This document shows, piece after piece, positions 63,451 through 64,000 of a DNA stretch of 64,000 nucleotides. The DNA lies in NCBI GenBank assembly GCA_951799405.1, contig OX637344.1, positions 14,570,001 to 14,634,000 on the forward strand. The letters run 5' to 3'. The stretch's first letter is position 1; each line of letters opens with the position of its first letter. The translations under genes and the position numbers were made by a program. The notes below the pieces were generated by a model that did no database searches, was not told the origin of the DNA, and saw nothing but the letters and a program-made list of their open reading frames with translations. The DNA comes from Agapetus fuscipes. Taxonomy: Eukaryota > Arthropoda > Insecta > Trichoptera > Glossosomatidae.

Positions 63451-63590
63451 ATTATAGAATGGATCGCAAGAGGTATCTATGCAAGGATATGAAGGCATAG
63501 AAGCAACTTTGCTGAGGCTCTGGATACCTTTGAGTCTAGCTGAATAGTGACAGAGAGTGAAATGTAGGTAGGTAGGTATATTAAAAATTG
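63451..63590 (+). pseudogene. LINE-beta 3' scrap
   Basis: GGCATAGAAGCAACTTTGCT, GAGGCTCTGGATACC, CTGAATAGTGACAGAG: a diverged LINE-beta 3' end between two alphaT copies. Confidence 0.5.
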
Positions 63591-63593
63591 TGT

Positions 63594-63812
63594 TCCTTGA
63601 CTTATAGGCTGGTATGAAGCTTACCACCCAGACTATAAAAAATGGTTCACTTTGCCAGTCACTCCTGTTTCAGGGAAGGTCGGCAAAATTTGCAGAGCTT
63701 GTACGCATTTGAGTTATGGATTTTAATTTATTGTAAGAACACGTCATTTAAGCATATTTTGTAAGCACAAACTTACACGTGTCTGCTTGTGGGCATGCAT
63801 TTAATATAAAAA
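63594..63812 (+). mobile_element. alphaT copy, 3' truncated
   Basis: TTCCTTGACTTATAGGCTGG to GCATGCATTTAATATAAA. Confidence 0.82.
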
Positions 63813-63932
63813 AAACGCAACTAAGCTACACATATAGTGTAACTTCTTGCCTGCATGTGGCGCTTCGGGACTTATTTATTTTTACAGGTAAGGGGGCCGG
63901 CCTCACACCAACTACTTTCAGCTGAAGTGGGG
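63813..63932 (-). mobile_element. SINE-A 3' half
   Basis: AACGCAACTAAGCTACACAT to TTTCAGCTGAAGTGGGGGG. Confidence 0.8.
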
Positions 63933-63937
63933 GGTGA

Positions 63938-64000
63938 TATCTATAATCTATAATCTAAGTTGCAAGGATATATTCATTCAAAGCTCTCAGATGTATGCCC
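63938..64000 (-). mobile_element. alphaT, cut by the window edge
   Basis: CTATAATCTATAATCTAAGT to CTCTCAGATGTATGCCC. Confidence 0.8.

Overview
This window looks like intergenic DNA from an AT-rich invertebrate metazoan genome. I see no intact host protein-coding gene. Almost every recognisable block is a transposable element or its remnant, often nested one inside another. The species cannot be fixed from the sequence. Animal 5S- and tRNA-headed SINEs, RTE-like LINEs and a RAG1/Transib-type transposon point to an invertebrate, perhaps an arthropod or another protostome. Family names below (LINE-alpha, alphaT, SINE-A, etc.) are local labels coined for this window.

Main players. LINE-alpha (4652-7313) is an RTE-like non-LTR retrotransposon, truncated inside its endonuclease domain and carrying one frameshift, but with all reverse transcriptase motifs and a long C-terminal domain. 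Its last ~257 bp, ending in (TTAGA)n or (TATAGAT)n, also occur about 45 times as a separate unit with a fixed 5' end (alphaT); two copies have perfect 7-bp target duplications. LINE-beta is a second RTE-like family with a very short 3' UTR and tails of TACAG, TTACAG or ACAAG. Other LINE C-terminal fragments lie at 12310, 29895 and 39490, with CR1/L2-like 3' ends at 2325, 23586, 35501, 47998 and 61345.

The SINEs are modular. SINE-A and SINE-C have tRNA-like heads. Some SINE-C copies carry a 5S rRNA-like module in front. Six places show SINE-C fused to SINE-A, five of them at essentially the same junction. SINE-B is a third tRNA-headed family with an AT-rich internal inverted repeat.

The most notable DNA transposon is at 35600-37835. 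It has 39-bp terminal inverted repeats starting CACAGTG, the same heptamer as a V(D)J recombination signal, and a perfect 5-bp target duplication CATCG. Inside is a broken RAG1/Transib-like transposase. MITE families occur at 61-483, 26623-26799, 51394-52046, 60593-60832, 62616-62863 and 59397-59781. Short palindromic elements with a hammerhead-like core (Penelope-like element candidates) lie at 720-1577, 27860, 34672-35090, 41795 and 49772.

Tandem DNA: about 1 kb of a 27-bp satellite with 81-bp higher-order periodicity at 49930-50957, grown from a SINE-A tail; a ~690-bp GAT/GAC microsatellite at 25374; a ~93-bp T tract at 14990; 18-bp and 7-bp minisatellites at 8453 and 10477. Layout: 0-4.5 kb SINEs and palindromes; 4.5-7.5 kb LINE-alpha; 7.5-25 kb alphaT/SINE mosaic; 25-27 kb microsatellite; 27-35 kb nested retroelements; 35.6-37.8 kb the RAG1-like transposon; 38-49 kb SINE dimers and alphaT; 50-51 kb satellite; 51-64 kb nested SINEs, SINE dimers and MITEs.
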